NCBI RefSeq assembly: GCF_000471905.2
Contig: NW_006499776.1
Coordinates: forward strand, 4,430,085-4,494,084
Direction of reading: 5' to 3'
Source of the DNA: Amborella trichopoda
Lineage: Eukaryota > Streptophyta > Magnoliopsida > Amborellales > Amborellaceae
Length of the DNA: 64,000 nt
The notes beneath the pieces were generated by a model that ran no database searches, had not been told where the DNA came from, and saw only the letters and a list, made by a program, of their open reading frames with translations. Made by a program: the position numbers and the translations under genes. Shown here piece after piece: positions 11,476 through 24,000 of this stretch (its first letter is position 1; each line of letters starts with the position of its first letter).

Positions 11476-12950
11476 TTACTACTCCTTAGTCGGATCATTC
11501 TTGTTTGGCGGCTTTCATTATCTTGTTCTTGTTCGGTTCCTTCTTTTATTATCTGCTTTCATTATCTTCTCACATTTTATTATGGCTTGCGGGTTCTGTA
11601 ACCCATTTATCCAGATCGGGGATTTTTTTATCCCCGTATTCGAGAGTGTCCCTAGGTAACAAGTCCCTTCAACTTTGTTCCTAACTATCCTTTTGAGCAA
11701 AGACCCCTTGTCTAGCTCCCAGATCTTAACCTGGACCGGTGTGAGGTGGGACATAAAAATCCTTCACTCCCCATCCCCTAGCCTTGGTGGAAACTCCACA
11801 AAGGCGCCTTGCATTTGCAGCACCTCTGTTGCCCCACACAGCATGCACCCAGCCAGTGGCAAGTCACTTGCCGGTCTTGTTCCTGAGGTATGCCGGAAGG
11901 CTGCCCAGTCCCTTTCTACCAGATGCAAACAATTGACCATTTCTTCTGTTGGTCACCTTAAGGCTACCCCCTACATTTCTTCACCATTGGTCTCTACATC
12001 TAGAGGCTCTACACATCAAGGCGGAAACCCCACAGTCTCCACCCCTCACACACACCGCAAGGCTCATGGGTTACCCACTCGAGTAACACCGCGGGGCAAC
12101 CCTTCTGTTATATCGAGTCCGTGTCCAAGATCGAACCTTCTAAGGTCAGGTCCTGCGCACATTGATCACATGCATCTCATTGCTTGGGGCAACACTGTCA
12201 TCATGCCAACCCGAGTACACAGGAGACGACCTCCTCGTCCTCCTACTCTGCACTACTCTGCACACACAAGCGCACCCTGTATGGGGCAGGCCTACAACTG
12301 TCTGCTTACAGACACCTGCTCGTAGTTCCCAGCCTCCTAAGGTCAGATCACTTGCATGAGCTCGAGCTCTAGCTGACTTGCAGGTCTCCCGTAATCCTTC
12401 TTCAAGGGACGCACGCGCGTCACCATCACATACATCCCCTCGCCCTAGACTTGGGCCTTCTCATGACTCAATCCTGCCCTGGCCCACTCCTTCTTCATCG
12501 AGCAAGCACCTTCAGCCTTGACACTCAAACGTTTTTCCCAAGAGTACCATTGTGAACCGGCCCTGTCACTTTGGTTGTGTCTCTGGAGCTCATAAGAGAC
12601 CTTGTGGCATTGACTTGATGAAAGATCGAATCCTTCATCCTCCCCGACACAAGATGACCCAGTTCTTGACCCTCATCCATTGCCGCACCTGATCGAGACA
12701 TCTCTCTCTTGTGCAAGAAGAGTTGACCAGCCGCGATCTAGATCACAATTTTGACTCGAGGTCCATCAAAACCACAAGGCTAAACGCGATAGAGGTCTTC
12801 AAATATTGACTTGGGAGGGGACCAAGGCAGTCAAAACCTGAATCCCTTCTACCCCCTTCAGACGATTAAGCCTGAAGAAGAGCTCCATAATCCCTGTGCT
12901 GTGGTTACTATCGTAGATGAAGACCCAACCACTCAGCAGCCATGGTCCCA
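11476..12950 (+). mobile_element. Internal leader of LTR1 element, plus strand
   Basis: Homologous to the leader of element B (52,920-54,310). Shared landmarks are a GGGTTCTGTAACCCATTTATCC stretch near 11,590, TAGCCTTGGTGGAAACTCCAC near 11,780, and AGAGGTCTTCAAAT near 12,790. Homology ends near 12,950 at an imperfect inverted motif (ATGGTC-CCAA-GACCAT, 12,942-12,957), after which the sequence is the reverse strand of the same leader. Frames at 11,339-12,372 are broken and have no recognised domain. This copy therefore has an LTR and leader but no gag of its own in the window. Confidence 0.7.
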
Positions 12951-14424
12951 AGACCATCGAGACCTGCCCCAACTGGACTTGAGCCTTGTATGCCGATCTT
13001 GTGAGGACATGTTCTTGACGATATAGGGACCGACGTTTATGAGTAGTGACAACGCAACAATACTCTTGGACTTGGTCAGGCTTTGAAGTTTGGAGAGGGA
13101 AAAAGGGGTTACGAGGCAGGAGGTCATCAAAGGTAGTGGCCTCAACTTCCTTGAAGGCTTCTTTGATCAAGATTTGAAGACCTCTCTCCTGCTTAACCCT
13201 GAGATAGTTGTGGACTTCACTCCAGAACCGAGCCTGAGACCTGGACTACCCCGCCTTCTTCGAATATGCAAGGGTCGTGTCTATGAACTAGAGCAGGGAG
13301 TGGGATCCAAGGACAGAATGTAGCTACGGTTTCTGCCTTGGAGGTTGGAGGCCTCTGTCTGACATCAGACCGTTGCCCTGAGTATCTTTGTGGGGCTCAT
13401 GTGCACGGCTGACCTGAGGTTGTCTCAAGATGGTACTCTTAGGGAAGACCTTTGAGTACCAGGGCTTGAGGTGTTTGCTTGGTGTCTGGAGAGTGATGGA
13501 GGAAGGAGATGGTTCACGACTTCGTTTGAGTTGAGGTCGAAAAGGAACTTGTCAAGCCGTCCAGGTGACTTGGGGGTCGACCCGGGCCTGGTCAATGGGG
13601 TCGACCGGAGGTGGTCGAGACCCACGAGCTTGTATCTATGAGGGGTGAGGCAGAAGCCCATCTCTCACAAGGTGAAGCTATGTGTGTTTGGAGGGAGGAC
13701 GTAGTCAACCCTCATGTGCTTGAGGTGGCGTAGAGCTAGAGCAGCCCCGGGCTATGGAAGTGCATGTAGGGTTCGGCCCGAGAAGGCTTAGCCGTAGATG
13801 TGAGCTCAAGGCAACATGAGGGTTGCCCCGAGGTGCGACTCGAGTGGATGGACCTCAAGCCCTTGGATTTGTGCGATGGGTGAAGATCTCAAGATCTCTG
13901 TCTCTATATGCCGACCCTCCAAGTGTGGAGATTCGGGGTGGTGAAGGAGCATAAGGGGTAGCCTTTCGACGAACCTCAGGAGCGACGACAACTCGCGTTC
14001 CTTTCGCGAGAGTGATGGGGACAACCTTCCAACGTGCCTCAGCAATATGACCAGTAAGAGACTGTCGGTAGTAGGGTGTGCAATATGTGTGGTGGCAGAT
14101 GTGCCACCGATGCAAGAGGCCTTGGTGGAGGGTCCACCAAGGCGAGGTAGCAGGGAGGCGGGGACTTTTAAGTCCCCTCTTGCATTGATCCAGGTGAGAA
14201 CATGGGAGCCAGACCGTGAGTATTGAAGAGAGTAGGGAAGGAAGCTTGAGCAGTTCGCTTCCCTGGGACAGTCACAAGTACAGGGATAAGGAAGTCCTCG
14301 ACTCGAATGAATGGATTGAACATCCCAGGTGCCATAGAAATTAATGCAGAAAGTAAAAGAGGATACTGGTCAAACAAGAGCGAGCCGACTAAGGGGTAGT
14401 AAGTCCACAGTGGAGTCGTCAAGC
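12951..14424 (-). mobile_element. Internal leader of LTR1 element, minus strand
   Basis: Reverse-complement match to element B's leader. On the minus strand, about 14,400-14,200 matches 52,900-53,100 (peptide-level match around LISMAPGMFNPFIR and LISMAPGLFNPFIR), and 13,250-12,960 matches about 54,110-54,370. A primer-site-like sequence lies at 14,401-14,422 on the minus strand, next to an LTR1 fragment. This is probably the 5' part of the same minus-strand element whose gag and pol remain at 8,258-5,860, with the plus-strand copy lying between them. About 0.4-0.5 kb of leader and gag is unaccounted for. Confidence 0.7.
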
Positions 14425-14970
14425 TGGTTAGGTTACTCGATCTCACCCTCTGGATCTAGATGATCTGGCGGCCCGTATCTCGGGTTTTTAATGAACCCGG
14501 GATTTGAGATCACTCTCTCAGAACCTTGCTTGAGAGCAAGGGTAGGTATACCAATCGATGAGAGAGGAATTGAAGGTGGGTTTGGGACTTACTCGGGCTG
14601 GCTCGCGTGGGCGCGCCCTCTTAGATCACGAAGAAAGTCCCCTAGTTGCTTTAGCAGGTGCGAAATCGCCTCCCTTGTCTTACAATCCTCTTGCTTTTCG
14701 CACAACACTTATATGGTTAATTTGTAAGACAAGTGGGTCAGAAAGACCCACACTTGTCTTAGGGCAATGTACGTTCATACGAGAGGGTGATGAAGCGCAA
14801 GGTTCAAATAAATATAGAAAAGGGAAGAAAAACTCGACGAAGAGGCGAGACTAGCATAGCAATCATAAAGTCATCGACTCAGAGTGGTAGCAAGACGGGC
14901 ATGGTTCTCAAGACTAGCACGGCGACAATCCAACTCGAAATCGAGACTGATATGACGGTGCTAGGCTAAG
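14425..14970 (-). mobile_element. LTR1 fragment, minus strand
   Basis: Minus-strand match to the 3' part of element B's LTR. 14,580-14,800 corresponds to about 52,530-52,740, and 14,850-14,965 to about 52,370-52,490. The latter includes the rare GGTCTTGAGAACCATGCCC word. The LTR end (TGGTTAGG on the plus strand) is at 14,425. The match stops near 14,970 against a Ty1/copia element, so about 2.2 kb of this LTR is lost. Confidence 0.8.
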
Positions 14971-16462
14971 TTTACCCTCAGTCAAGTCAGACACTCTTGA
15001 TCAATACTATAATTTTACTTATCAATATATTCTTGAACCTTGTAATTATAAAGAAGCTATTAATTCGGATGAATCTGATTTTTGGAATAATGTCGTTAAT
15101 GAAGCAATGGATTCTATAACTAAAAACCATGTATGGGAGTTTGTAGATTTGCTTAGTGGAAGAAAACCTATTGGTTGCAAATTGATATTAAAAAGAAAAC
15201 TCAATGTTGATGGTAGTATAGATAAATATAAAGTACGACTTGTTGCTAAAGGGTATAACCAAAAGGAAGGTATAGATTTTGTTGACACTTTTTCTCCAGT
15301 ATTAATATTTCCTTCTGTTAGAATTTTGATGTTTATTGTGGCCAACCTTGATTTAGAATTGTTTCAAATGGATGTTAAAACTGCATTTCTCAATGGAAAT
15401 TTAAATGAAGAGATATACATGTTACAACCTGAAGGACATATTGTTGAAGGCAAAGAAAATAAAATGTGAAAACTAATTAAATCACTATATGGATTGAAGC
15501 AATCTTCTAGACAATCATATTTAAAATTTAATGATGTAATTATGAAGCTTGGTTTTGTTTATAATGAAAGTGATCATTATATTTATTTTAAAATTAGTGG
15601 GAATAAGATAGTGATATTGTCTTTGTATGTGGATGATATTCTGAATGCTGGAAAGGACATAGATATGATTAATGAAACAAAATCATGATTGAAATATAAT
15701 TTTGAAATGAAAGATATGGGGGTTGCATCATATGTTTTAGGAATTGAAATTACAAGAGATAGATCAAAAAGGATGTTCAGCTTATCTCAAGAGCATTATT
15801 TAGAATATGTTCTCAAGAAGTTTAAAATGGATTTATACAAGCCAGTCTCCACCCCTGTTGATAAAGTAGTTAAATTATCCATTGATTTATGTCCTACTAA
15901 TGATAATGATGATATGAGAATATTGCATATGCTCAAGCAATTGGGTGCATTAATTATGTTATCTCATGCAATTGGGTGTTGTATCCTGGGTTACTCTGAT
16001 GCAGATTGGAGTAGAGACTTTGAAGATAGTAAATCCACTTCGGGTTTAGTTTTCATACTTGGTGGAGGTGGTGTATATTGGTACACTCAGAAACAAGATT
16101 GTGTTGCTTTATCAACCATAGAAGTAGAATATGTGGCTTGCAGTTTAGGATCACAAGAGGCTGTTTGGTTGAGAAATTTCCTCATGGATTTAAAGTTGGA
16201 ATGCATTGAAAATTGACCTATAAATATGTTATGTGATAATAAAGCAGCCATTGTTGTTCTCAAGAATTAAAAAATAAAATCTAAATCCAAGCACATTCGC
16301 AAGAGGTACCGCCATATTCGAGATGTAGTAGAATATAGAGATATAACAATTGATTATATACCTTCAAATGGAATGATTGCAGATCCATTGACTAAGGCTC
16401 TGAGGCGAAAAATTTTCGAGATACATTTAGCCGCTATGGGACTGAGATATAAGTCCAAATGA
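14971..16462 (+). pseudogene. Ty1/copia pol remnant: reverse transcriptase and RNase H
   Basis: Frames start upstream of the first Met: YKEAINSDESDFWNNVVNEA leads into MDSITKNHVWEFVDL. Reverse transcriptase landmarks follow: KYKVRLVAKGYNQKEGIDF, DTFSPV, FQMDVKTAFLNGNLNEEIYM, SLYGLKQS and the catalytic LYVDDIL (15,630). RNase H shows GYSDADWSRD, STSG, SQEAVWLRN and DNKAA. The end PLTKALRRKIFEIHLAAMGL is typical of copia polyproteins. In-frame stops occur at about 15,467, 15,686 and 16,214, and one lies inside the terminal domain. Gag, protease and integrase are absent because the element is cut at its 5' side near 14,970. Confidence 0.92.
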
Positions 16463-16647
16463 AAATCCAACAATGGTTCATAAAATCATATTGGTGGGTA
16501 TATGAAAATCCCATGTGAAAAACATGATGCAATGCCACATACAAGATGTTAAAGAGCCTGCAGGCTGGGTATATGGAAATCTCATGTAGCAAGTATGAGG
16601 TAATGCCATGTACAAGAAGTTATAGGGCCTACAGCGCAAGTGGGAGA
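16463..16647 (+). other. Copia 3' untranslated region with polypurine tract
   Basis: Non-coding stretch between the pol stop and the 3' LTR. It contains two diverged copies of a ~75-bp unit (GGGTATATGAAAATCCCATGT near 16,496 and GGGTATATGGAAATCTCATGT near 16,567). It ends in a polypurine tract AAGTGGGAGA at 16,638-16,647, the usual start site for plus-strand DNA synthesis in copia elements. Confidence 0.8.
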
Positions 16648-17283
16648 TGTTGGAAATATGGCCTATCAGGCGCTTTTATCTCGAGAATTTATTTTTCACT
16701 ATTGGTACAAAAGCCATATTGTATAGTATATGAGAAATCTCATGTGGTTGACATGAGGTAATGCCCATTTTGGAGCTTTTAGAGAATGTTGCACTAGAGG
16801 GAAAACCCAATGTCACTGGAGGGAAAACTATTTATGTGTTTGAATTCTTTGTAGGAATTTTTATTATATACAAAATTATTTAATTTCTAAATATCTTATA
16901 GCAAGTTGTAGGAATGCTTGGATGACATCCTATTATAAGAGTCATTAGTGCACTAATGATATGTTTAGCTCATTATATAGGATTAACAGTTTGGTGACAA
17001 CTTGTTATTCTAATTGGCTGCACTTAAGGAAATTAAAGCAGGAGTTATACTTGAATCTCAACTCCTATAGACTATGAATGTGAGAGTTACAAAATATGGT
17101 TCTCTATAAAAAGAAGTTAACCCCTTGAGTAAGAAAACCATAGAGAATGATGGAAAATTAGTGAAGGAGATTCACTAAGAGGTATGAAACCTTAAGTCCC
17201 TCGTGTGATTTAAGGACAGATCTGAGTAAGTTATTTATCAATTTTATTTATTTATATATTGATTTTCATTATTGGGACTAACA
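16648..17283 (+). repeat. Copia 3' LTR, 636 bp
   Basis: Begins TGTTGGAAATATG straight after the polypurine tract and ends GGGACTAACA, the TG...CA ends expected for a copia LTR. It contains a third diverged copy of the ATGAGAAATCTCATGT word near 16,729 and an AT-rich promoter-like centre with TATAAAAAGAAG near 17,104. The following five bases (CTGGA) would be the target duplication, but the left partner is lost with the 5' end. Confidence 0.88.
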
Positions 17284-18097
17284 CTGGAATCCCAAGAGTG
17301 TCAAGGTTTCTAGTTTCCCTTTTTCGTTTGTTGGGGCCCGACTTGGAAAGGATTGAGGTGTGCCCATGGAATCCAAGGGTTCGTATTGCATGAGCCACCC
17401 ACATCCAAGGGTCAAAATTGAATTTTATTTTAAATTTTAAATTTTTTATCCAAAAAGGATGTAAATATGAAATTTGGTCTTATGATTCAATTCTATTATT
17501 AGAATTGAATAAAAAAGAATAAAAACTATTTTGAATAAAAAATATTGCTCAAAACGAATTTAAGGGTATTTTGAATACTTATAAAATTACTATATTTTTT
17601 AAACATTTTAGTTTGATTTTGTTTACAAAAATACATCTCACCTACAAATTTCAAATAAATATGGTTTTTTTTTAAAATAAAAAATAGAATACAAGAGTAA
17701 TTCATAGCCATTGAATTTGCCCTTATGAGGTAACCCGTCCACATCAGTTCTACGGAATTAATGATAATCCAAATAAGACGCCGGCCCAAGGGGTGATTTC
17801 CAAACCTGTGAATGTTCGATTTGATTACTCGGACAACTGCAAAAGTTGATAACGCTAGTAGTCGAACAACTGCAAAAGTTGATAACGCTAGTAATTTCCA
17901 AGTTGTCCGAAAATGACCGCATTAAAAAAAAAATTTGCTGAAATGGAAGGGCAAGGAAGGAGGAGCTGGCTTATAACCCTAGATATTTGGTCGGATACAA
18001 GTAGCAAGGAGAGTGAGAGTTTGGAGCCAGTAAATACAGAGAGAGAAAACGCAGGGCCACTAAACCTAGAGGGAGAGGGGTAGGAAATAGTGGTGAT
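17284..18097 (+). promoter_or_regulatory. Upstream region and probable promoter of the BAHD gene
   Basis: About 0.8 kb separates the copia LTR from the start codon. The distal half is AT-rich and has no gene. Proximal features are a 33-bp tandem duplication (17,833-17,893) and a TATA-like TTATAA at 17,971-17,976. A purine-rich AGAGAG-type leader runs up to the ATG at 18,098 in context GTGATATGGG. A start of transcription near 18,000 would give a leader of roughly 95 nt. The copia LTR lies within 815 bp of the start codon, so its edge may influence expression; this is inference. Confidence 0.5.
17833..17893. repeat. 33-bp tandem duplication with CAACTG motifs
   Basis: The 28-nt word starting ACAACTGCAAAAGTTG occurs at 17,833-17,860 and identically at 17,866-17,893. 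Each unit contains CAACT-GCAAA-AGTTG, a short inverted repeat that includes the MYB-type core CAACTG. It is about 80-140 bp upstream of the TATA-like site. Confidence 0.85.
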
Positions 18098-21000
18098 ATG
18101 GGTGATTCAGAGGAGGTGAGTCGGGTGTCGACCTGCACCATCACTCCCTCGCGGGCATCGCAGGAGCAGCACCTGCAACTGTCGCCTTCGGAAATCTACC
18201 TGCTCACCGCACAGTACATCCAAAAGGGCCTCCTCCTACCCAAACCCGATCCCAATCCCAAGTTCTCCTCTCCTTCTATGGACTCTGTTCTACAGAGGCT
18301 CAAGGCCTCGCTGTCGGAGTGCCTCTCCCACTACTTTCCGCTGGCCGGCCGCCTGACCTCGCACCCTGATGGCACCATCACCATCCATTGCAACGATGCT
18401 GGTGTAGAGTTTGTACACGCCAAGGCGATCCATATCACATTAAATGACATCCTCAGGTCTCCATATGTTCCCCTTGTGGTGAGGTCCTTCTTTGTTCATA
18501 GCGGAGCTATGTCTCATGAGGGGCGCTTCCTCCCGTTACTTGCGGTTCAGGTATTTTCTTTCATCTCCTACTTCTTTTTTGGTAACTACAGTTATGGATT
18601 GTAGGGTAAAGGATGGATTTATATTTCATAGAAGGTCATGGTCACTCTTAGTTGTTAGATTGCGATGTAAAATCAAGTACTCAGCAGTGTGCCACAAAGA
18701 GCCCCCTTAAATTCCTTCAAATTTTCCTTTAAATTATTATGTAAACTATAGTTTGGGGACGCAGCCGAAGCACTCTGACCCAACCCACTTACTTAACCTC
18801 ACCATGTGGGCAAGGCCGTTTGCCCCAAGTTGTATTTTTTTAAAAATCCAAAAGATTTATAAAATATATGGGAATTTTATATAAAGTTTTGTATATGATT
18901 TGGATGTTTTTGGTTAGTAAATATTTTTTTGTCATAATCTCTTTTTTTTTATTTAAAAATGTTCTTAGCAATTAATCAATTTTTCTAGAAGTAATTTTCA
19001 TTTGCTTGTTTAAGGTTAGTTGGACTGTCTAAGCTTGTTTTCGATTTTATCTTTGGTGCTTAATGTGATTCTCTCATCCTTTTTTACACTGGCGTCCTCC
19101 AGTTTGAGAGTTCCACCAAATGCTAGAACCAACAGTATTGTATACACATTGCAAGTCTCGAGCTTTTCATGGAAAGCCCAAGAGCTCTTGGATCACCTTT
19201 ATTCCAAGGCTTCTAGAGAGAGAAAACTAGAAGAGGAAAGTTTTTTTTTTTGTAAAGAGCAAAAAACTTTTCTAGAGTGAGACATACATCCATATATGAA
19301 ATCTCTACCTTTATCGCAAATCAATTTTATCCCCATTTAGAAATACCATATCATATGGGATTCCCATATCTCATCTCTCTACCACTAAGAATATTGAAAG
19401 TATCATGGACGTCTTTGCACCCACAAAGAGGCCGACTTCAAATCCAACATCTGCCACTCGTCCCGCAGTGGATGTAATAAAAGATGTCAGTTCTCATAAT
19501 CATTATCTGGTGATACATCACAACACAAGAGCTCTCACATACTCTATAGAGATATGCACCATGAGATTTTAAGGAGCAATATATCTCTGCAAGGAGAACC
19601 ACATTAAATCTTCATCAAACTAATGTGGAACACCTCTTCTCTTCTATTAAAACAATGCTCGAGCCTGCCCTAGACTAAGTTGGCCACACCGGATTGAGTA
19701 TCTCTACTAATTCATCGTGAGCTACTCTACGCTCAAGAGACTACTCAACCCCTACTTGTACTCCCACTCATCTCATCTAATAAAAACATTTTTATCATGT
19801 AAGCTAATAAATTCAATTTCAAAAATATTTTATTATGTTATCATACTTTTTCAAAAATATTTCACAAAAGAGCATCCAACGTAAAACCTCGTCGCTGATC
19901 TGAACATCTGATTGGAGTACACTTGTCTCTCTAGGTACCACTTTAACTGTGATGTCAATGGTCTTCTCAACCTACTATTATTCCGTATTGACCAGATTGT
20001 TTTCTTAGCTCTGCCCCCAACCCGACCAAATCATACATGACTAGAGGAGAGCACACTAAAGTAGCAACATCAAACTCCACTTTTTAATATAGTCACAAGG
20101 TCAATAAGGGCACTTAGGATCAATAAGTGACTAGCTATATCTCGCACGGTGTAATAGAGAATAGGGATAATCCTATCCACCTCTACTTCTCTTGTAGTAC
20201 TGGTCTTGTAAGCTCGTGTGGTGTGAGTCGTACATTACCGTGTAAATGAGAAACAATACTAGGATCCACATCGAATTCACATCATACAAGTCTTAGTTCA
20301 ACCGGAACCATACATCCCGTCGCATTCAATGCACCACTAGGTCACACCCAAGCAACTAATCTGAGCATGTCCGATGCTCACAGTTGGTAATCATACTACA
20401 TTGATCCGGAGGGATGACCTACTCATATAGATCATGTCGATTCCTAACTATCGAATATCATCTCGATCTCATATCAAGGTGATACTCAGATACCTAGTGT
20501 GTGTTTCATCCTCCAATGTCCCAAACAATGGGGTCAGTCAATGCCATGTAAAAGAGTTGGCCAATCCTACTGACAAAGAGTTGGCCAATCCTGCTGACAA
20601 TATTATCTAACAACGAACTAGCGTCCTAGTGCAATAGTGTGAATGCCTAATCAAATCATGTGTGTCATGAACAAACTATAATACCATAATCACTCACATA
20701 AATGGTAAAGAAAAAAGAACGTTCATGTACTAAAAAGAGTTTGACAATGATGATTGTGTATAAAACCAATTAAGGACTCTCAGGTCCCAGCCCTATACTT
20801 CTTTCAAGCTATAAGCTTAGTCATGGGGGTCAGCTGGTGGGATAACATGTCATAATTGTCTCTCTCCTCTTAATGACACCTCATACATAGTGATACCGAG
20901 TCTCTACGTGCTATGTCTTACTGTGAGAGCTTGTGCTTCCATTTTATCACCAAAACACGCTCACAGGCTCTCCAACATTCATTATGATCACTAGATTTGT

Positions 21001-24000
21001 AGTTTCCTTATGAGCCATACGCTCTGCCCACAATGTTACGAATCAATCCATATACTATGTATTTACACTGAACGTGCCAATCATTTCATCTGACTTGTTG
21101 CACCGAGAAATCGCTCCCACTTCCAAAGTGGAGACATTTTTAGATGTCAACCATCAATAGTCTTAATCATCATCTAATTAGACTTACTCTATCCTCCTAG
21201 TGGGGATCATTTCCCAGAAAGATCCATGAGTGGTTATGGTTATCTGGAGATATTGGAGTGTCAAGTTCACTGTGTGTCAATGTTCCGGACTTGGATTGCT
21301 CTAGTGGTGGCTTGACAAGCCCCACAACACATCCCATCATTTACACAATATGGCATTCATTAGACTGCCTACTACACTCAAATGTAGTTCACAAATCATT
21401 TTTTCAAATATTAGTTTCCATCTATGGACAGAGATTCAAATGCAGCACATGGCCTTTTTTTGTCGGAAAATCATTGGACCCTCCATCATGCATCCTAAAT
21501 CTTTCCAAAATTTTCTTAATGTAATTCAATTAAGACAAACATAAGGAGCCTCTTATAATGATTGTGCGTGATCGCAAGATCGAGCACGTGATGCACTTTG
21601 CCCATGTTTTTCACATAAAAAATGGGGGACAACCACTCTTCATCAATCTTCTCCATATCATTCTATGCCCTTAAAATCTCGTCAACTCGCAGTAACAAGA
21701 TCATGGAATTCCCACTATTCTCGATGACAGATCCTTTTAAGAAATATTATTTGATCAACCATATGGTCAAGTTCCATAGCCGAACTCACTATAACGGCAA
21801 ATGTGAGGCGAACTAATACTATTCTCACCAACAGGGAGAATGTCTCAATGTAATCCATACACTCAATTGCGTCAACCGTCTCACCACTTTGCAGTTTATT
21901 GGGCTTTGCATATAGTCCCATCAACCTATCTATGAGAGAGAAGATCCACGAATTTCCAAACTTAGTTCTTCTCCATGCAATAATCCATTTGCCAGTAATA
22001 AATGGTCTGAGTTGTTTCCTGACTATCAACCCATTTCATTCTCGTCAATGGATATACAAGCCAGACCTTTCCTCTTCATGTACTCTTATGAGGCTCAAGA
22101 AATAATAGCGGTTCCCTCCCACTATCTTCAAGATTTTGAGATACTCTTGCTATTATCCTTTAGTGGAGGAATCTCCTCACCACTCTCTATTTGAGATCAT
22201 TAGTAATCCAAGGCCTCTAATTTTTAGGAACTTCTGCTCAATATGTCCACGTCGTAGGATTTAATATTTTTAGGTTACCCTCTTCAGACTCACAAACTAA
22301 GACATACCTATTGAAGTTCTAAAAAACATCTAGTTAGGGTTAAAACTATTGACCTCTAGTTTAACTCATTGTCGTTATAAGAACAACTAACACCCAAGGA
22401 CTAAAAAAGCATATACGGGATTTGTGACTGGTCCATGACTTCATTAAGGAGTTTTAAGACACAGATCTCGAAGGCACCCTATATGAAATACACACAATAG
22501 TCAATAAAGCATCTCCGAAAAGCTCACATATAGACATATTTGTGTTATCAAAGATATCGTTCAGTAGCGTATGATTCTTTCTCTCGTACTACCATGTTGG
22601 TATAAATTATAGGACATCATTTCTTGCTGACGAATCCCATAATCCTTTGAGAATCAATTCAACTATGTACTCGTGTGCATTATCAGTTCTGAGAATTATA
22701 TTCTCCTTCTTGACATGTTCTCAACTTCCACCTTAAATCTAGTGAAGCAATAAATTGCCTCCAGTCAAGTGAGATTAAAAATACTCACTTATGGTGCAAG
22801 TAATAACATTGAGGTTCCTCAAGTCAAGTGAGATTAAAAATACTCACTTATGGTGCAAGTAATAACATTGAGGTTTGTCACAAGGCCTCCATCATCCAAG
22901 GGAACAAAAAAAAGTTTAAAGGTTATATGATATGTATGCCTTAGAAAATGGGTTTTCTAGTGGATACTACAATTGAACAAAGTTTAACATGGGTGGATAC
23001 ACTTAGTTCAACGATCCATCGTAGAAAACAATTCTTTGGGAAAAGGTAATCATACACAAGGTATCTCAAACCTGCATCCTTTTAAGAAAACAAATTGATT
23101 GTCCTATAGAAGAGGGTCTGGATGCTAAGAAGTAGGCTACTCCTCATCCCAGGAGCATAGAGTATATAATGGAGCAATATTATTCAATTTGGAACATATG
23201 ATGATCTAGATGACTTTATATGTACCGCACCCTTAGCGATGTTGTTCCTCATCTAATGCTTACATCCCCCACTGGCACGAGGGAACCTAAATGAATCCGT
23301 CTTCATACCATGCTATGTTCTAATGCTCCCAATTTTATAATCCAATGAGTTATCTTCCACCCCATGCATACACTAGCATAGACAGTAAGTAGACGGTTCA
23401 TGCCACTTTCAACTTAGTACATACATGAGTGAAGTGGCAAATCTATCATGCGACGATTGTAGGTCAAGATTGACTATAAACATTGGAAAGATGTGCTTGC
23501 TTCTCCTCCATTTGCTACTAGCACCCTCGACCTCCATATCCTCTTCCATTATAGCAATGTTGCCACTAGGTTAGCCCTTGGGTTTGCCACTGCACTTGGA
23601 CCCCCATACCATGGCAAATAAGCGGGTGCAGGCTCATAGAGCGGCACCAAGACTCTAACTCTAGATGTAGAGATGAGTGACGCTCCAGAAAAGCATCTTG
23701 AATATCTCCATCTGGTTCCCAGGAATAAGGAGATAACCAATGGACAAACATTGATCTGTGCCTGCCACATCAATAATACTAGTTTCAATCATGTCTAAAA
23801 TCTATGTGATTCTTTTCTTCAAATGCTCCATCATGGAGACATTTGGCTGGACATCAAATGTCCATATAAATGTATCAAATGTCCATGCGAGCAAACTAAA
23901 GGTGGTGGCTAGCCTTAATGCCCGACTATAACTTTCAGACTCACTTTTTTTGTCATTGTACATGCCATTTAACATAAAGTAGTATGCATAATGATCATTA

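Noticed and set aside
11339..12372. Pro/Ser-rich frames of 60-216 codons in the LTR1 leader
   Set aside because: They are not preserved as open frames in the homologous leaders at 12,951-14,424 and 52,920-54,389.
18098..18604. BAHD exon 1 frame read as a 168-residue complete gene
   Set aside because: The last 17 codons lie beyond a good GT donor and lose family similarity. The missing half with HxxxD follows at 30,857.
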